Positions 52,402 through 61,805 of a DNA stretch of 64,000 bases are shown piece by piece. The DNA is taken from NCBI RefSeq assembly GCF_024347515.1, contig NZ_AP025493.1:1488001-1552000 (forward strand), given 5' to 3'. The first letter of the stretch is position 1; every line of letters begins with the position of its first letter. A program made the position numbers and the translations under genes. Origin of the DNA: Vibrio gigantis (lineage in GTDB: Bacteria; Pseudomonadota; Gammaproteobacteria; Enterobacterales; Vibrionaceae). A model generated the notes under the pieces. That model saw only the letters and a list, made by a program, of their open reading frames with translations. It was not told the origin of the DNA and did no database searches.

Positions 52402-53316
52402 ATGAATGAAGTTCAATCTGTTGGTGTTATCGGTTTAGGTTCTATGGGTATGGGCGCAGCTAAGTCATGCGTGCGTGCAGGGCTTGATGTATATGGTTTC
52501 GATTTGAATCCGCAAGCGCTTGAAACTCTGGGTGAATATGGTGCGAAAGCGGTATCGACGAATGCCGTTGAGTTTGCAGACAAACTGGATTCTGTTTTGG
52601 TATTGGTTGTGAATGCAGCTCAAGTTAACACGGTACTGTTTAAGACTGGCCTTGCGGCAGCACTTAGACCGAACACACCAGTTATGGTTTCGGCAACGAT
52701 CTCAGCAGAAGACGCTAAACAAATCGAAACTCAGCTAGCTGAACATGATCTTGTGATGCTTGATGCGCCAGTTTCCGGCGGTGCAGTAAAAGCAGAAGCC
52801 GGTGAAATGACTATCATGGCCTCAGGCGCCGTAAGTACATTCGAAGCACTGGCTCCTGTACTCAATGCGACAGCGGCAAAAGTTTACAACATCGGTGAAG
52901 CGATTGGCCTTGGTGCGACAGTGAAAATCATTCACCAATTACTTGCAGGTGTTCATATTGCGGCGGGTGCAGAAGCAATGGCACTAGCTGCTCGTGCGAA
53001 TATCCCTCTAGACCTGATGTATGACGTAGTGACTAACGCAGCGGGTAACTCTTGGATGTTCGAGAATCGTATGAAGCACGTTGTTGATGGTGATTACTCT
53101 CCAAAATCTATGGTCGATATCTTCGTAAAAGATTTGAACTTGGTATCGGATACCGCTCAAGACCTAAAATTCCCACTCCCATTATCAAGTGCAGCATTGA
53201 ACATGTTCGTTAGTGCGAGTAATGCTGGCTTTGGCCAAGAAGATGATAGTGCTGTGATTAAAGTATTCCAAGGTATTGACCTTCCTGGCGTTGACTCGTC
53301 AAAAGGGGAGAAATAA
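52402..53316 (+). CDS. ltnD: L-threonate / tetronate dehydrogenase (LtnD-like)
   Basis: A 304-residue beta-hydroxyacid dehydrogenase. The nucleotide motif GVIGLGSMGMGAA (residues 8-20), the substrate-binding DAPVSGGAVKAE (about 123-134) and the catalytic lysine in GATVKIIHQLL (about 175) are typical. With a 3-oxo-tetronate kinase, decarboxylase and isomerase directly downstream, it is the NAD-dependent dehydrogenase that oxidises threonate (or erythronate) at C2. Stereospecificity is not readable. First gene of the operon. Confidence 0.9.
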   Translation: MNEVQSVGVIGLGSMGMGAAKSCVRAGLDVYGFDLNPQALETLGEYGAKAVSTNAVEFADKLDSVLVLVVNAAQVNTVLFKTGLAAALRPNTPVMVSATISAEDAKQIETQLAEHDLVMLDAPVSGGAVKAEAGEMTIMASGAVSTFEALAPVLNATAAKVYNIGEAIGLGATVKIIHQLLAGVHIAAGAEAMALAARANIPLDLMYDVVTNAAGNSWMFENRMKHVVDGDYSPKSMVDIFVKDLNLVSDTAQDLKFPLPLSSAALNMFVSASNAGFGQEDDSAVIKVFQGIDLPGVDSSKGEK

Positions 53317-53318
53317 TC

Positions 53319-54575
53319 ATGTTATTAGGTGTTATTGCAGACGACTTTACAGGTGCAACAGACATTGCTGGTTTCTTGGTTGAAAACGGTATGCGTACTG
53401 TTCAATTGAACGGGATTCCAACGGGAGACTTTGACGCATCAGCAGATGCTGTGGTGATCAGCCTTAAATCTCGCTCTTGCCCAGTTGACGAAGCGGTAAC
53501 TGATTCTGTTGCTGCGCTTAAATGGCTTCAATCTCAAGGTTGCCAACAGTTTTATTTTAAATATTGCTCAACGTTCGACAGTACCGCTGAGGGCAACATC
53601 GGTCCTGTAACAGATGCGCTTTTGGCTGAGCTTGGAGAATCTTTCACTATCGTTTGCCCTGCATTGCCTGTAAACGGTCGCACGGTTTACAACGGTCACT
53701 TGTTTGTTTTTGGTGAGTTATTGAGTGATTCAGGTATGCGTAATCACCCTGTTACACCAATGACAGATTCAAGTGTTGTTCGAATGATGGATGCACAATC
53801 AGAGGGCGTTTCTGGCTTAGTTAACTTCCAGACTATTGAACAAGGTTCTGATGCTATTACTACCCGTTTTGACGAATTAAAAGCTCAAGGCAATCGCTAC
53901 GCGGTAGTTGATGCATTCAATGCAGAGCACTTGGTGACGCTAGGTCAAGCCGCGAAATCTCTGAAGCTAATCACAGGTGGCTCAGGCCTAGCCGCAGGTA
54001 TCGCTAAAAATTGGACAGAACATCTTGCTGACCAAAGCGATGCAAAACACGCAGGCAGCCCAGTAAAAGCACCAACGGTTGTGTTCTCAGGTTCTTGTTC
54101 AGTGATGACTAACCAACAAGTTGCGGTATATAAGCAACTTGCCCCTCACTTTGCTATCGATGTAAAGGCCTGCTTAACCAATGACCAATATGCCGATGAA
54201 GTCTTCGATTGGGTGATGACCAATAACCGAGGCGAGTTTGCACCTTTAGTTTACGCAACCGCAGATGCTATCGTGCTTAAAGCGATTCAAGAAGAGTATG
54301 GCGCGCAAGCTTCAAGTCACGCCGTTGAACAGTTCTTTAGCCAACTGGCGATCAAACTACAACAACATGGAGTGAAAAACTTCATCGTTGCTGGTGGTGA
54401 AACATCAGGCGTAGTGACACAGAGCTTAGTGGTGAAAGGTTTTCATATCGGTCCTCAAATTGCACCGGGTGTGCCTTGGGTGAAATCGGTTGAAGGTGAG
54501 CTTTCACTGGCGCTTAAATCGGGCAATTTCGGAGATGAAAACTTCTTCGCTAAAGCGCAATCATTCTTTTCATAA
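53319..54575 (+). CDS. otnK: 3-oxo-tetronate kinase
   Basis: A 418-residue kinase of the four-carbon acid sugar kinase (DUF1537) family. The N-terminal GVIADDFTGATDIAGFL motif and C-terminal nucleotide-binding region (NFIVAGGETSGVV, about residues 347-359) are diagnostic. It phosphorylates 3-oxo-tetronate to the 4-phosphate. It starts 3 bp after the dehydrogenase, so the genes are tightly coupled. Confidence 0.94.
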   Translation: MLLGVIADDFTGATDIAGFLVENGMRTVQLNGIPTGDFDASADAVVISLKSRSCPVDEAVTDSVAALKWLQSQGCQQFYFKYCSTFDSTAEGNIGPVTDALLAELGESFTIVCPALPVNGRTVYNGHLFVFGELLSDSGMRNHPVTPMTDSSVVRMMDAQSEGVSGLVNFQTIEQGSDAITTRFDELKAQGNRYAVVDAFNAEHLVTLGQAAKSLKLITGGSGLAAGIAKNWTEHLADQSDAKHAGSPVKAPTVVFSGSCSVMTNQQVAVYKQLAPHFAIDVKACLTNDQYADEVFDWVMTNNRGEFAPLVYATADAIVLKAIQEEYGAQASSHAVEQFFSQLAIKLQQHGVKNFIVAGGETSGVVTQSLVVKGFHIGPQIAPGVPWVKSVEGELSLALKSGNFGDENFFAKAQSFFS

Positions 54576-54586
54576 GCGAGATTCAG

Positions 54587-55234
54587 ATGAGTGAAATTTT
54601 GATGAACGAGCAACAGTTAAGAGAGCAAATGGTGACGCTCGCTCGTTCAATGTTCGAACGAGGCTATGCGACAGGTGGGGCGGGCAATTTGTCGATCAAA
54701 TTGCCAAATGGACACTTCTTGGCAACACCAACAGGCTCTTCATTTGGCCGCCTTGTCGCTGAGGAATTGTCTGTTGTTGATATCGACGGCAACCACATTT
54801 CAGGTAAGAAACCTTCGAAAGAAGCGGCGTTCCACCTAGCGATTTACCGTAATAATCCTCTATGCAATGCCATTGTTCACTTGCATTCTACGTATCTTAC
54901 GGCGCTGTCATGCCTTGAAGGGTTGGATCGCAACAATGCGATTAAGGCGTTTACGCCGTACTTTGTGATGCGAATTGGTGAGTTACCTGTGATTCCTTAC
55001 CTACGTCCGGGGGATCCGCAAATCGCAGAAGAGTTGGCAAAACGAGCTGGCGACTATCGAGCCTTTTTATTGGCAAACCACGGACCTGTCGTCACTGGCA
55101 CTGATTTTGTGGATGCCGTAGATAACGCCGAAGAATTAGAAGAGACCGCTAAATTGGCATTTCTTCTGAAAGATAAAGATATCCGTTACCTGACAGACGA
55201 AGAAGTCATGGACCTAAAAGGGAGAGGTAAATAA
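54587..55234 (+). CDS. otnC: 3-oxo-tetronate 4-phosphate decarboxylase (class II aldolase family)
   Basis: A 215-residue class II aldolase/adducin family enzyme. Metal-binding histidines are in VHLHSTYLT (about residues 93-101) and LANHGPVV (about 165), with conserved GGAGNLSIKLP and PTGSSFG near the phosphate site. In this context it decarboxylates 3-oxo-tetronate 4-phosphate to dihydroxyacetone phosphate. Its stop overlaps the start of the next gene. Confidence 0.92.
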   Translation: MSEILMNEQQLREQMVTLARSMFERGYATGGAGNLSIKLPNGHFLATPTGSSFGRLVAEELSVVDIDGNHISGKKPSKEAAFHLAIYRNNPLCNAIVHLHSTYLTALSCLEGLDRNNAIKAFTPYFVMRIGELPVIPYLRPGDPQIAEELAKRAGDYRAFLLANHGPVVTGTDFVDAVDNAEELEETAKLAFLLKDKDIRYLTDEEVMDLKGRGK

Positions 55235-56010
55235 TGGCTAAGTTCGCAGCAAATCTAACCATGTTATTCACTGAAGTGCCGTTTCTAGATCGTTTTGAAA
55301 AAGCGCACCAAGCGGGCTTCAAAGCGGTGGAATATCTATTCCCTTATGCGTTTGAAGCAGAAGAACTAGCAGAGAAAATGGACAGATACGGTTTTGAGCA
55401 GGCGCTTTTTAACATGCCTCCAGGTGATTGGGATGCGGGTGAGCGTGGTTTTGCCGCTATTCCAGGTCGTGAAGAGGAATTTAAAGCCAGTGTTGATACG
55501 GCGCTTATGTACGCGACAGCTCTGGGCTGTAAAAAAGTCCATGCAATGTCGGGCATATTGAATGAGAACTTTACTAAGCAACAACACGTTGAAACCTTCA
55601 TCTCAAACATTCGTTTTGCGGCTGATAAGTTTGCTGAGCAAGGCATTGAATTGATGATTGAACCTCTTAATAGCCGTGATGTTCCGAACTATTTTGTGGC
55701 GCATCAACGTGAAGCTGTCGAACTGATTAAGTTGGTTGATAGACCAAATGTGAAACTGCAACTCGACCTGTATCACGCGCAAATCATGGATGGTGACTTA
55801 AGTACTTTGATTCGCGAAGTTGCCGCTTATACCGGTCATATTCAAATTGCTTCGGTACCTGAAAGACATGAGCCTTCTGAAGGAGAACTGAACTACCCAC
55901 ATCTATTTAATGTTTTGGATGATTCAGGTTACCAAGGTTGGATTGGCTGCGAATACAACCCGAGAGCCTCAACTGAAGCAGGCTTGGGGTGGGTTAAACC
56001 TTATTTATAA
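55234..56010 (+). CDS. otnI: 2-oxo-tetronate isomerase
   Basis: A 258-residue TIM-barrel protein of the hydroxypyruvate isomerase (AP endonuclease 2) family. Features: MLFTEVPFLDRFEKAHQAGF at the N-terminus, LMIEPLN with the metal Glu, LQLDLYHAQIM with Asp and His, and IGCEYNP with the final Glu. It interconverts 2-oxo- and 3-oxo-tetronate, allowing the locus to use products of the C2 dehydrogenase. The ATG overlaps the otnC stop. Confidence 0.92.
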   Translation: MAKFAANLTMLFTEVPFLDRFEKAHQAGFKAVEYLFPYAFEAEELAEKMDRYGFEQALFNMPPGDWDAGERGFAAIPGREEEFKASVDTALMYATALGCKKVHAMSGILNENFTKQQHVETFISNIRFAADKFAEQGIELMIEPLNSRDVPNYFVAHQREAVELIKLVDRPNVKLQLDLYHAQIMDGDLSTLIREVAAYTGHIQIASVPERHEPSEGELNYPHLFNVLDDSGYQGWIGCEYNPRASTEAGLGWVKPYL

Positions 56011-56170
56011 AGGCAGCCTTTTTGAGCACTAAGACTGATTCTTGAACACTTAAAAATACGATAAAGCGGTCAAAATAAAAATCGCAGCATACAAAGTGCA
56101 GTGGGAGATGAACGTATGTCTCCCGCTTGCAAACCCTACACAACAAAAATAATACAGAAAGGAATACACA

Positions 56171-57625
56171 ATGGATGGAGCACTGATAGGCATCGTAATT
56201 GGCATTTTAGCCATGATGGGCATGATCATTAAAACAAGAATCCCAGTAGCGCTTGCTATGATTATTGCAAGTATCATCATGGGGCTATTCGCTGGTATGG
56301 CACCAACAGAGCTGATCAACGCAATTAAAGCCGGCTTTGGTGGCGTGCTTGGTGGTATTGGTTTGATTATCGCGTTCGGCGTTATCATGGGCGCGTGTTT
56401 CGAGCGTTCTGGTGCGGCTGTTAGAATGGCAAAAACGTTTGTAAAGCTGTGTGGTAAAGGTCGTGAAGACTTAGCACTAGGTTTTACAGGTGTACTTGTC
56501 GCTATCCCAGTTTTCTGTGACTCTGCGTACATTATTTTACACTCTCTTGTTCGCGCAATTTCACGTGACACAGGTAAATCAGCGGTTGGTTTAGGTGTGA
56601 CTCTGGCGCTTGGCCTACTGATCACTCATGCGCTTGTGCCACCAACACCGGGTCCGGTTGCGGTTGCAGGTATTCTAGGTGTCGATCTAGGTGAATACAT
56701 GCTGTGGGGCTTGATGGTATCTATCCCTATGATGTTGCTTTCTATGATTTACATCCGCCGCGTAGGCAATGAATACTACCGCGTACCAAATGGTGAAAAC
56801 TGGATCACAAACCAAGCTGACTGGGCGAACCTAGAGAAAGTAAAAGAAACAGATGACAAAGAGCTACCAAGTAACTTTTTATCATTCGGTCCAATTCTAC
56901 TACCAATCGCATTTATCCTAATCAACACGCTTGTTGGTCAGGGTGATAGCGTAATGCACACTGTGATCTCATTAATTGGTAACCCTGTGGTTGCGGTTGG
57001 TATCGGTGTTCTTATGGCGCTATACGGTCTTACTCGCCACATTGAGCGTAAAGACATGGTTAGCTCTATGGATGATGCTCTGTCTACTACAGGTCTAATT
57101 CTTGTGGTAACTGGCTGTGGTGGCGCAATGGGTGCCGTGCTTAAAGCATCAGGTGCTGGTCCTCAAGTAGCCGAAGCTATCGCGAGCAGCGGTATTCCAC
57201 CTCTACTTGTACCACTAGCAATTGCTTCAATGCTTCGTTTAATCCAAGGTTCAGCAACAGCTTCTATGATGGTTGCAGCGACAATGACGCTACCGTTGGT
57301 TGAGACACTAGGCTTAGATCCTGTATTCGTAGCGCTTGCTTGTGCGGTAGGCCCAGTCGGCTTCTCTCATTTGAATGATTCATACTTCCACATCATCAAC
57401 CGTACGTTAGGCATTACTGAACTGGCTGACCAAATTAAGATCTGGTCTGTGTCTTCAACTATCGCATGGGCGATTGGTGCAAGCATCATCATGATTCTTA
57501 ACCTAGTGTTTGGTAAAGGCGGCACGTTGATCGACCCACTGATTCCAATTGCGGTTCTAGGTGCTGTATTTGTGTGGCTAAAAAGCAAAGAGAAATCACA
57601 AGTAAAGACAGCCATTACTAACTAA
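56171..57625 (+). CDS. GntP family acid-sugar permease
   Basis: A 484-residue transporter of the GntP (gluconate:H+ symporter) family with about 12-14 helices. Family signatures are GFGGVLGGIGLIIAFGVIMG (about residues 55-74) and HALVPPTPGPVAVAGILG (about 156-173). It follows the tetronate enzymes by 160 bp and is the probable tetronate or glycerate importer. A terminator follows within 25 bp. Confidence 0.92.
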   Translation: MDGALIGIVIGILAMMGMIIKTRIPVALAMIIASIIMGLFAGMAPTELINAIKAGFGGVLGGIGLIIAFGVIMGACFERSGAAVRMAKTFVKLCGKGREDLALGFTGVLVAIPVFCDSAYIILHSLVRAISRDTGKSAVGLGVTLALGLLITHALVPPTPGPVAVAGILGVDLGEYMLWGLMVSIPMMLLSMIYIRRVGNEYYRVPNGENWITNQADWANLEKVKETDDKELPSNFLSFGPILLPIAFILINTLVGQGDSVMHTVISLIGNPVVAVGIGVLMALYGLTRHIERKDMVSSMDDALSTTGLILVVTGCGGAMGAVLKASGAGPQVAEAIASSGIPPLLVPLAIASMLRLIQGSATASMMVAATMTLPLVETLGLDPVFVALACAVGPVGFSHLNDSYFHIINRTLGITELADQIKIWSVSSTIAWAIGASIIMILNLVFGKGGTLIDPLIPIAVLGAVFVWLKSKEKSQVKTAITN

Positions 57626-57645
57626 TACTGCTTACCTTTATATAC

Positions 57646-57693
57646 TGCCCCTATTAAGTGATTAGCTTGCTGATCTTCAATAGGGGCATTTTT
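57646..57693 (+). terminator. Terminator between GntP permease and glycerate kinase
   Basis: TGCCCCTATT (57646-57655) pairs perfectly with AATAGGGGCA (57679-57688) across a 23-nt loop, followed by TTTTT. It rules out translation of glycerate kinase from the upstream ATG at 57658. Confidence 0.82.
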
Positions 57694-57738
57694 GGATCGG
57701 GCACTCATCAAAATTACTCATCTTTTGGATCTCTCAGT

Positions 57739-58923
57739 ATGAAAATTGTTATTGCACCAGACTCGTTTAAAGAATCTTTATCGGCTGTATCGGTGGCGGC
57801 GTGTATTGAAAAAGGCTTTCGTGAAATCTTCCCTGACGCTGAGTGCGTAACGCTGCCCTTGGCCGATGGCGGCGAGGGTACAGTCGATGTCTTACTGCAA
57901 GGCTTAACGGGGCAAAAGCGGACACATCAAGTGGAAGGCCCTTTAGGGGAATTGATTAATGCTGAATGGGCGATGCTTGAACCGTCAGATAGCAACCCAA
58001 AAAAGACGGCATTGATTGAAATTGCTGCGGCATCAGGTTTGGACTTGATCTCGCCAGAGCTGCGTAATCCATTGCTTGCTTCTTCATTCGGCACTGGGCA
58101 ATTGATTTTGGAAGCGATAGAGCAGGGTGCTCAAACGATCATTCTTGGATTGGGTGGCAGTGCGACTAATGACGGTGGCGCGGGTATTGTTCAAGCTCTA
58201 GGTGGGCGCTTGTTAGATAATAAAGGGCAAGATGATAATGGACAAGATCTTAGCCGAGGTGGTGATGCACTTTCGGAACTCGCATCAATAGATCTTACAG
58301 GTTTAGATTCGCGCTGCGCTGATGTCGAGTTGATTGTGGCGTGCGATGTTGATAATCCATTGTGTGGTGATAATGGTGCCAGCCATATCTTCGGCCCTCA
58401 AAAGGGAGCGACACCAGAACAAGTATTGATGCTTGATAAGGCGCTTACGAATTTTGCTCGAATCGCTGAAACGCAGGGTTGTGCTAGTGGCGGTGACCCC
58501 GTTCACAAGCGAACTGGTTACGGTGCGGCTGGTGGTACGCCGATGGGGCTTAGCTTGCTATTCAATATGCAGATTAAACCCGGTATTGAGATGGTGCTCG
58601 ATGCATTACAAGCCGATGAGATACTGAAAGGTGCTGACCTTGTGATTACGGGCGAAGGACAAATGGACAACCAAACCCTGCAAGGCAAAACACCTTATGG
58701 CATTGCCAAGCGTGCAAGTTTACAAGGTATTCCAACCATAGGTATTGCCGGGTCACTGGGTACTGAAGTCGAGGCTTTGTATGGTGAAATGAGTAGTTTG
58801 TTTGGAACAGTACGCTCTCCTCAGCCACTCAATCAGGTGTTAAAAGAAGCAGAAGTGAACCTAACAAGAACGGCGAGAAACATTGCTGCGACGCTTAAAT
58901 TAGGGGCTTCTATTTTACAATAA
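57739..58923 (+). CDS. garK: Glycerate kinase (GarK/GlxK family)
   Basis: A 394-residue class-I glycerate kinase that makes 2-phosphoglycerate from glycerate and ATP. It opens with MKIVIAPDSFKESLSAV and contains LPLADGGEGTVDVLL (about residues 41-55), GLGGSATNDGGAG and ITGEGQMDNQTLQGKTP. The frame is open from 57658, but that extension overlaps a terminator stem, so 57739 is the start. It may use glycerate arising with or imported beside tetronates. Confidence 0.93.
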   Translation: MKIVIAPDSFKESLSAVSVAACIEKGFREIFPDAECVTLPLADGGEGTVDVLLQGLTGQKRTHQVEGPLGELINAEWAMLEPSDSNPKKTALIEIAAASGLDLISPELRNPLLASSFGTGQLILEAIEQGAQTIILGLGGSATNDGGAGIVQALGGRLLDNKGQDDNGQDLSRGGDALSELASIDLTGLDSRCADVELIVACDVDNPLCGDNGASHIFGPQKGATPEQVLMLDKALTNFARIAETQGCASGGDPVHKRTGYGAAGGTPMGLSLLFNMQIKPGIEMVLDALQADEILKGADLVITGEGQMDNQTLQGKTPYGIAKRASLQGIPTIGIAGSLGTEVEALYGEMSSLFGTVRSPQPLNQVLKEAEVNLTRTARNIAATLKLGASILQ

Positions 58924-59122
58924 ACCAATATCAAACAGACGCTTACTTAATGATGCAGTTTGATAGGTTTTATAGATAGCAACGATAAATATAAACGATT
59001 ATATTTTTTTTCAACTCAGGTCTATTCTTAACCCATACTAATTTAGTGGTTTTTAAATAATAAACCCACTTGAACCTAAGATGTGGCAACGATGTGACAT
59101 CTTTAACCTTAAGGAATAGACC

Positions 59123-60574
59123 ATGAGTAAAAAACTGACCACAGCTGCGGGTTGTCCTGTCGCTCATAACCAGAATGTTCAAACTGCGGGCAAGCGTGGC
59201 CCTCAACTTCTTCAAGATGTTTGGTTTTTAGAGAAATTGGCACACTTCGATCGCGAAGTGATTCCAGAGCGTCGTATGCACGCTAAAGGTTCTGGTGCTT
59301 ACGGTACTTTTACCGTTACACACGACATCACCAAATACACTAAGGCAAAATTGTTCTCTGAAGTAGGTAAAAAAACCGACTTGTTTGCACGTTTCACAAC
59401 AGTGGCGGGTGAGCGTGGTGCTGCCGATGCTGAGCGTGATATCCGTGGCTTTGCATTGAAGTTTTATACTGAAGAAGGCAACTGGGATATGGTGGGTAAC
59501 AACACGCCAGTATTCTTCCTTCGTGACCCACTTAAATTCCCAGATCTGAATCATGCGGTTAAACGTGATCCGCGCACTAACATGCGTAGCGCGAAAAACA
59601 ACTGGGATTTCTGGACCTCTCTACCTGAAGCGCTTCACCAAATTACTATCGTGATGAGTGATCGTGGTATTCCTGCTACTTACCGTCACATGCACGGTTT
59701 TGGTAGCCACACGTTCAGCTTCATCAACGCTGATAACGAACGTTTCTGGGTTAAATTCCACTTCAAATCTCAACAAGGCATTAAGAATCTTTCTGATGCA
59801 GAAGCAGCGAAGCTGATCGGTGATGACCGCGAAAGTCACCAACGTGACCTGCTAGACAGCATCGATAATCAAGACTTCCCTAAATGGACGTTGAAAGTAC
59901 AAGTGATGCCAGAAGCGGACGCGGCGAAAGTGCCATACAACCCGTTCGATTTGACTAAGATCTGGCCACACGCAGATTACCCATTGATTGAAGTGGGTGA
60001 GTTTGAATTGAACCGTAATCCGCAAAACTTCTTCGCTGAAGTAGAGCAGTCGGCATTCAACCCAGCAAACGTGGTTCCGGGTATCAGCTTCTCACCAGAC
60101 AAGATGCTACAAGGCCGTCTGTTTGCTTACGGTGATGCACAGCGTTACCGTTTGGGTGTTAACCATCAGCACATCCCAGTGAACGCTCCTCGTTGTCCTG
60201 TACACAGCTACCACCGTGATGGTGCGATGCGTGTCGATGGTAACTTTGGTAGCACATTAGGCTATGAGCCAAACAACGAAGGCCAATGGGCAGAGCAACC
60301 TGATTTTGCAGAACCAGCATTGAACCTTGATGGTGCAGCAGCACACTGGGATCACCGCGAAGATGAAGATTACTTCTCGCAACCGGGTGACCTGTTCCGC
60401 CTAATGACGCCAGAGAAGCAAGCGATTCTGTTTGATAACACGGCTCGTAACCTAGGCGGTGTTCCTAAAGAGATTCAATTGCGTCATCTAAGACACTGTT
60501 ACAAAGCCGACCCAGCATATGGCGAAGGCATTGGTAAACTGCTTGAAATCGATGTGAGTGAATTTAAGTCGTAA
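59123..60574 (+). CDS. katA: Clade-3 type monofunctional heme catalase
   Basis: A 483-residue small-subunit heme catalase. The opening TTAAGCPVAHNQN is followed by active-site His in RRMHAKGSGAYGTF (about residue 53), FARFTTVAGERGAADAERD and the distal Asn in DMVGNNTPVFFLRDP (about 126). The proximal tyrosine is in RLFAYGDAQRYRLGVNH (about 336). It is complete. It decomposes hydrogen peroxide in the cytoplasm. AAGGAAT ribosome site and strong terminator show a single-gene unit. Confidence 0.97.
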   Translation: MSKKLTTAAGCPVAHNQNVQTAGKRGPQLLQDVWFLEKLAHFDREVIPERRMHAKGSGAYGTFTVTHDITKYTKAKLFSEVGKKTDLFARFTTVAGERGAADAERDIRGFALKFYTEEGNWDMVGNNTPVFFLRDPLKFPDLNHAVKRDPRTNMRSAKNNWDFWTSLPEALHQITIVMSDRGIPATYRHMHGFGSHTFSFINADNERFWVKFHFKSQQGIKNLSDAEAAKLIGDDRESHQRDLLDSIDNQDFPKWTLKVQVMPEADAAKVPYNPFDLTKIWPHADYPLIEVGEFELNRNPQNFFAEVEQSAFNPANVVPGISFSPDKMLQGRLFAYGDAQRYRLGVNHQHIPVNAPRCPVHSYHRDGAMRVDGNFGSTLGYEPNNEGQWAEQPDFAEPALNLDGAAAHWDHREDEDYFSQPGDLFRLMTPEKQAILFDNTARNLGGVPKEIQLRHLRHCYKADPAYGEGIGKLLEIDVSEFKS

Positions 60575-60598
60575 TCAATAAGCTTTATTCGTTAATCG

Positions 60599-60634
60599 AA
60601 AGGCCGCTGAGTTAATCACTCAGCGGCCTTTTTT
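60599..60634 (+). terminator. Terminator after catalase
   Basis: AAAGGCCGCTGAGT (60599-60612) pairs with ACTCAGCGGCC (60618-60628) and the T run after it. Confidence 0.93.
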
Positions 60635-60833
60635 GATCATGTTGTGTATTAGGTGAGGTGTATTGGTTGATAATCTATTAGGTGAGTCATGCAAGTAGCG
60701 CCAATTTCTCAAAATTCAGCACCATTTCCATTGATAGTTTTTACCTATCGAATTGATAAATACATCCCATTATCTTTATAAGATGGAGGGGATTATCCTA
60801 CGGCTATCAGTTTATAAAGTAATAGAGTTTGAG

Positions 60834-61706
60834 ATGAGTAAAAGCGCATTAATCGTTGAGGGTGGGGCAATGAGAGGTATCTTCGCTGCCGGAGTATTGG
60901 ACGCCTTTATGCAAGACGATTTCCGTCCCTATGATTTCGCCATTGGTGTGTCTGCTGGTGTGTCGAATCTGGTTGGTTACTTATCTCAAGCGCCAAAACG
61001 CAGCTATAACGTGATCACCACGATGGCGACCGACAAGACGTTCTTTAACCCAGCTCGCTTTGCTAAAGGTGGCAACTTGGTTGACGTGAAGTGGTTATGG
61101 AATGAATCGAACCAACGTTACCCACTGGATTGTAGTGAGCTATTTTCGAGCATTCCACTGATTGCTGCGGTTACAAACGTCGACACAGGCAGTGCAGACT
61201 ACTATCACATCAAGCCAGAAAACCTCTCGAACGTGGTTGAGGCTACAACGGCTTTACCTATCGCTTACCGTGAGACACCGTGCTTTTCAGGTGGTTGCTA
61301 TACAGATGGTGGTGTGGCCGATTCGATTCCGGTTCGCGAAGCCTATCGTCGTGGTGCGCGAGACATTACGGTGATTCTTTCTCATCCATTAAGCTACCGA
61401 ATGAAACCGCAGAAGTATCAGTGGATGCTGAAAAAGCTGCTAAAGAAATTCCCTAATATTGCAGAGTCGATGGCGGTGCGTGCCGAAAACTATAACCAGT
61501 CTTTGGAGTTCATTCGTAACCCACCAAAAGATGCGACCATCAAGGTGATAGCCCCGCCAGAAGCGTTCGCGGTCAAGCGATTAACCATGGACCAAAGTAT
61601 TTTGGATGCAGGTTATCAGATGGGTGTGAAAGCTGGTGCAGAGCATCTGGCCATTCGTAAAGGCATTTATGGTTTGGATACCGAGGATTGTCATTTCTGC
61701 GTCTAG
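60834..61706 (+). CDS. Patatin-like phospholipase
   Basis: A 290-residue serine hydrolase of the patatin family (YjjU-like). The oxyanion motif EGGAMRGIFAAGVLDAF (about residues 8-24), nucleophile GVSAGVSN (GxSxG, about residue 42) and catalytic Asp in YTDGGVADS are all present, so it should be an active lipid acyl hydrolase. The frame is open from 60753, but the ATG at 60834 (MSKSALIVEGG) gives the family N-terminus. No secretion signal, so it is likely cytoplasmic or membrane-associated. It converges on the D-lactate dehydrogenase-like gene. Confidence 0.9.
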   Translation: MSKSALIVEGGAMRGIFAAGVLDAFMQDDFRPYDFAIGVSAGVSNLVGYLSQAPKRSYNVITTMATDKTFFNPARFAKGGNLVDVKWLWNESNQRYPLDCSELFSSIPLIAAVTNVDTGSADYYHIKPENLSNVVEATTALPIAYRETPCFSGGCYTDGGVADSIPVREAYRRGARDITVILSHPLSYRMKPQKYQWMLKKLLKKFPNIAESMAVRAENYNQSLEFIRNPPKDATIKVIAPPEAFAVKRLTMDQSILDAGYQMGVKAGAEHLAIRKGIYGLDTEDCHFCV

Positions 61707-61735
61707 GAACTGTTTTTGAGTACTAGATAAACGAA

Positions 61736-61771
61736 AAAGCCACGCTGTTCACTTAGGAATAGCGTGGCTTT
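61736..61771. terminator. Bidirectional terminator between patatin and D-LDH genes
   Basis: AAAGCCACGCT (61736-61746) and AGCGTGGCTTT (61761-61771) form a perfect stem between convergent genes. Confidence 0.82.
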
Positions 61772-61805
61772 GTATTTGCGGAGCTAGTTTGTTGTCAGTC
61801 TGTTA

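Noticed and set aside
57658..57738. 27-residue N-terminal extension of glycerate kinase
   Set aside because: It overlaps the terminator at 57646-57693, and the family N-terminus starts at 57739.
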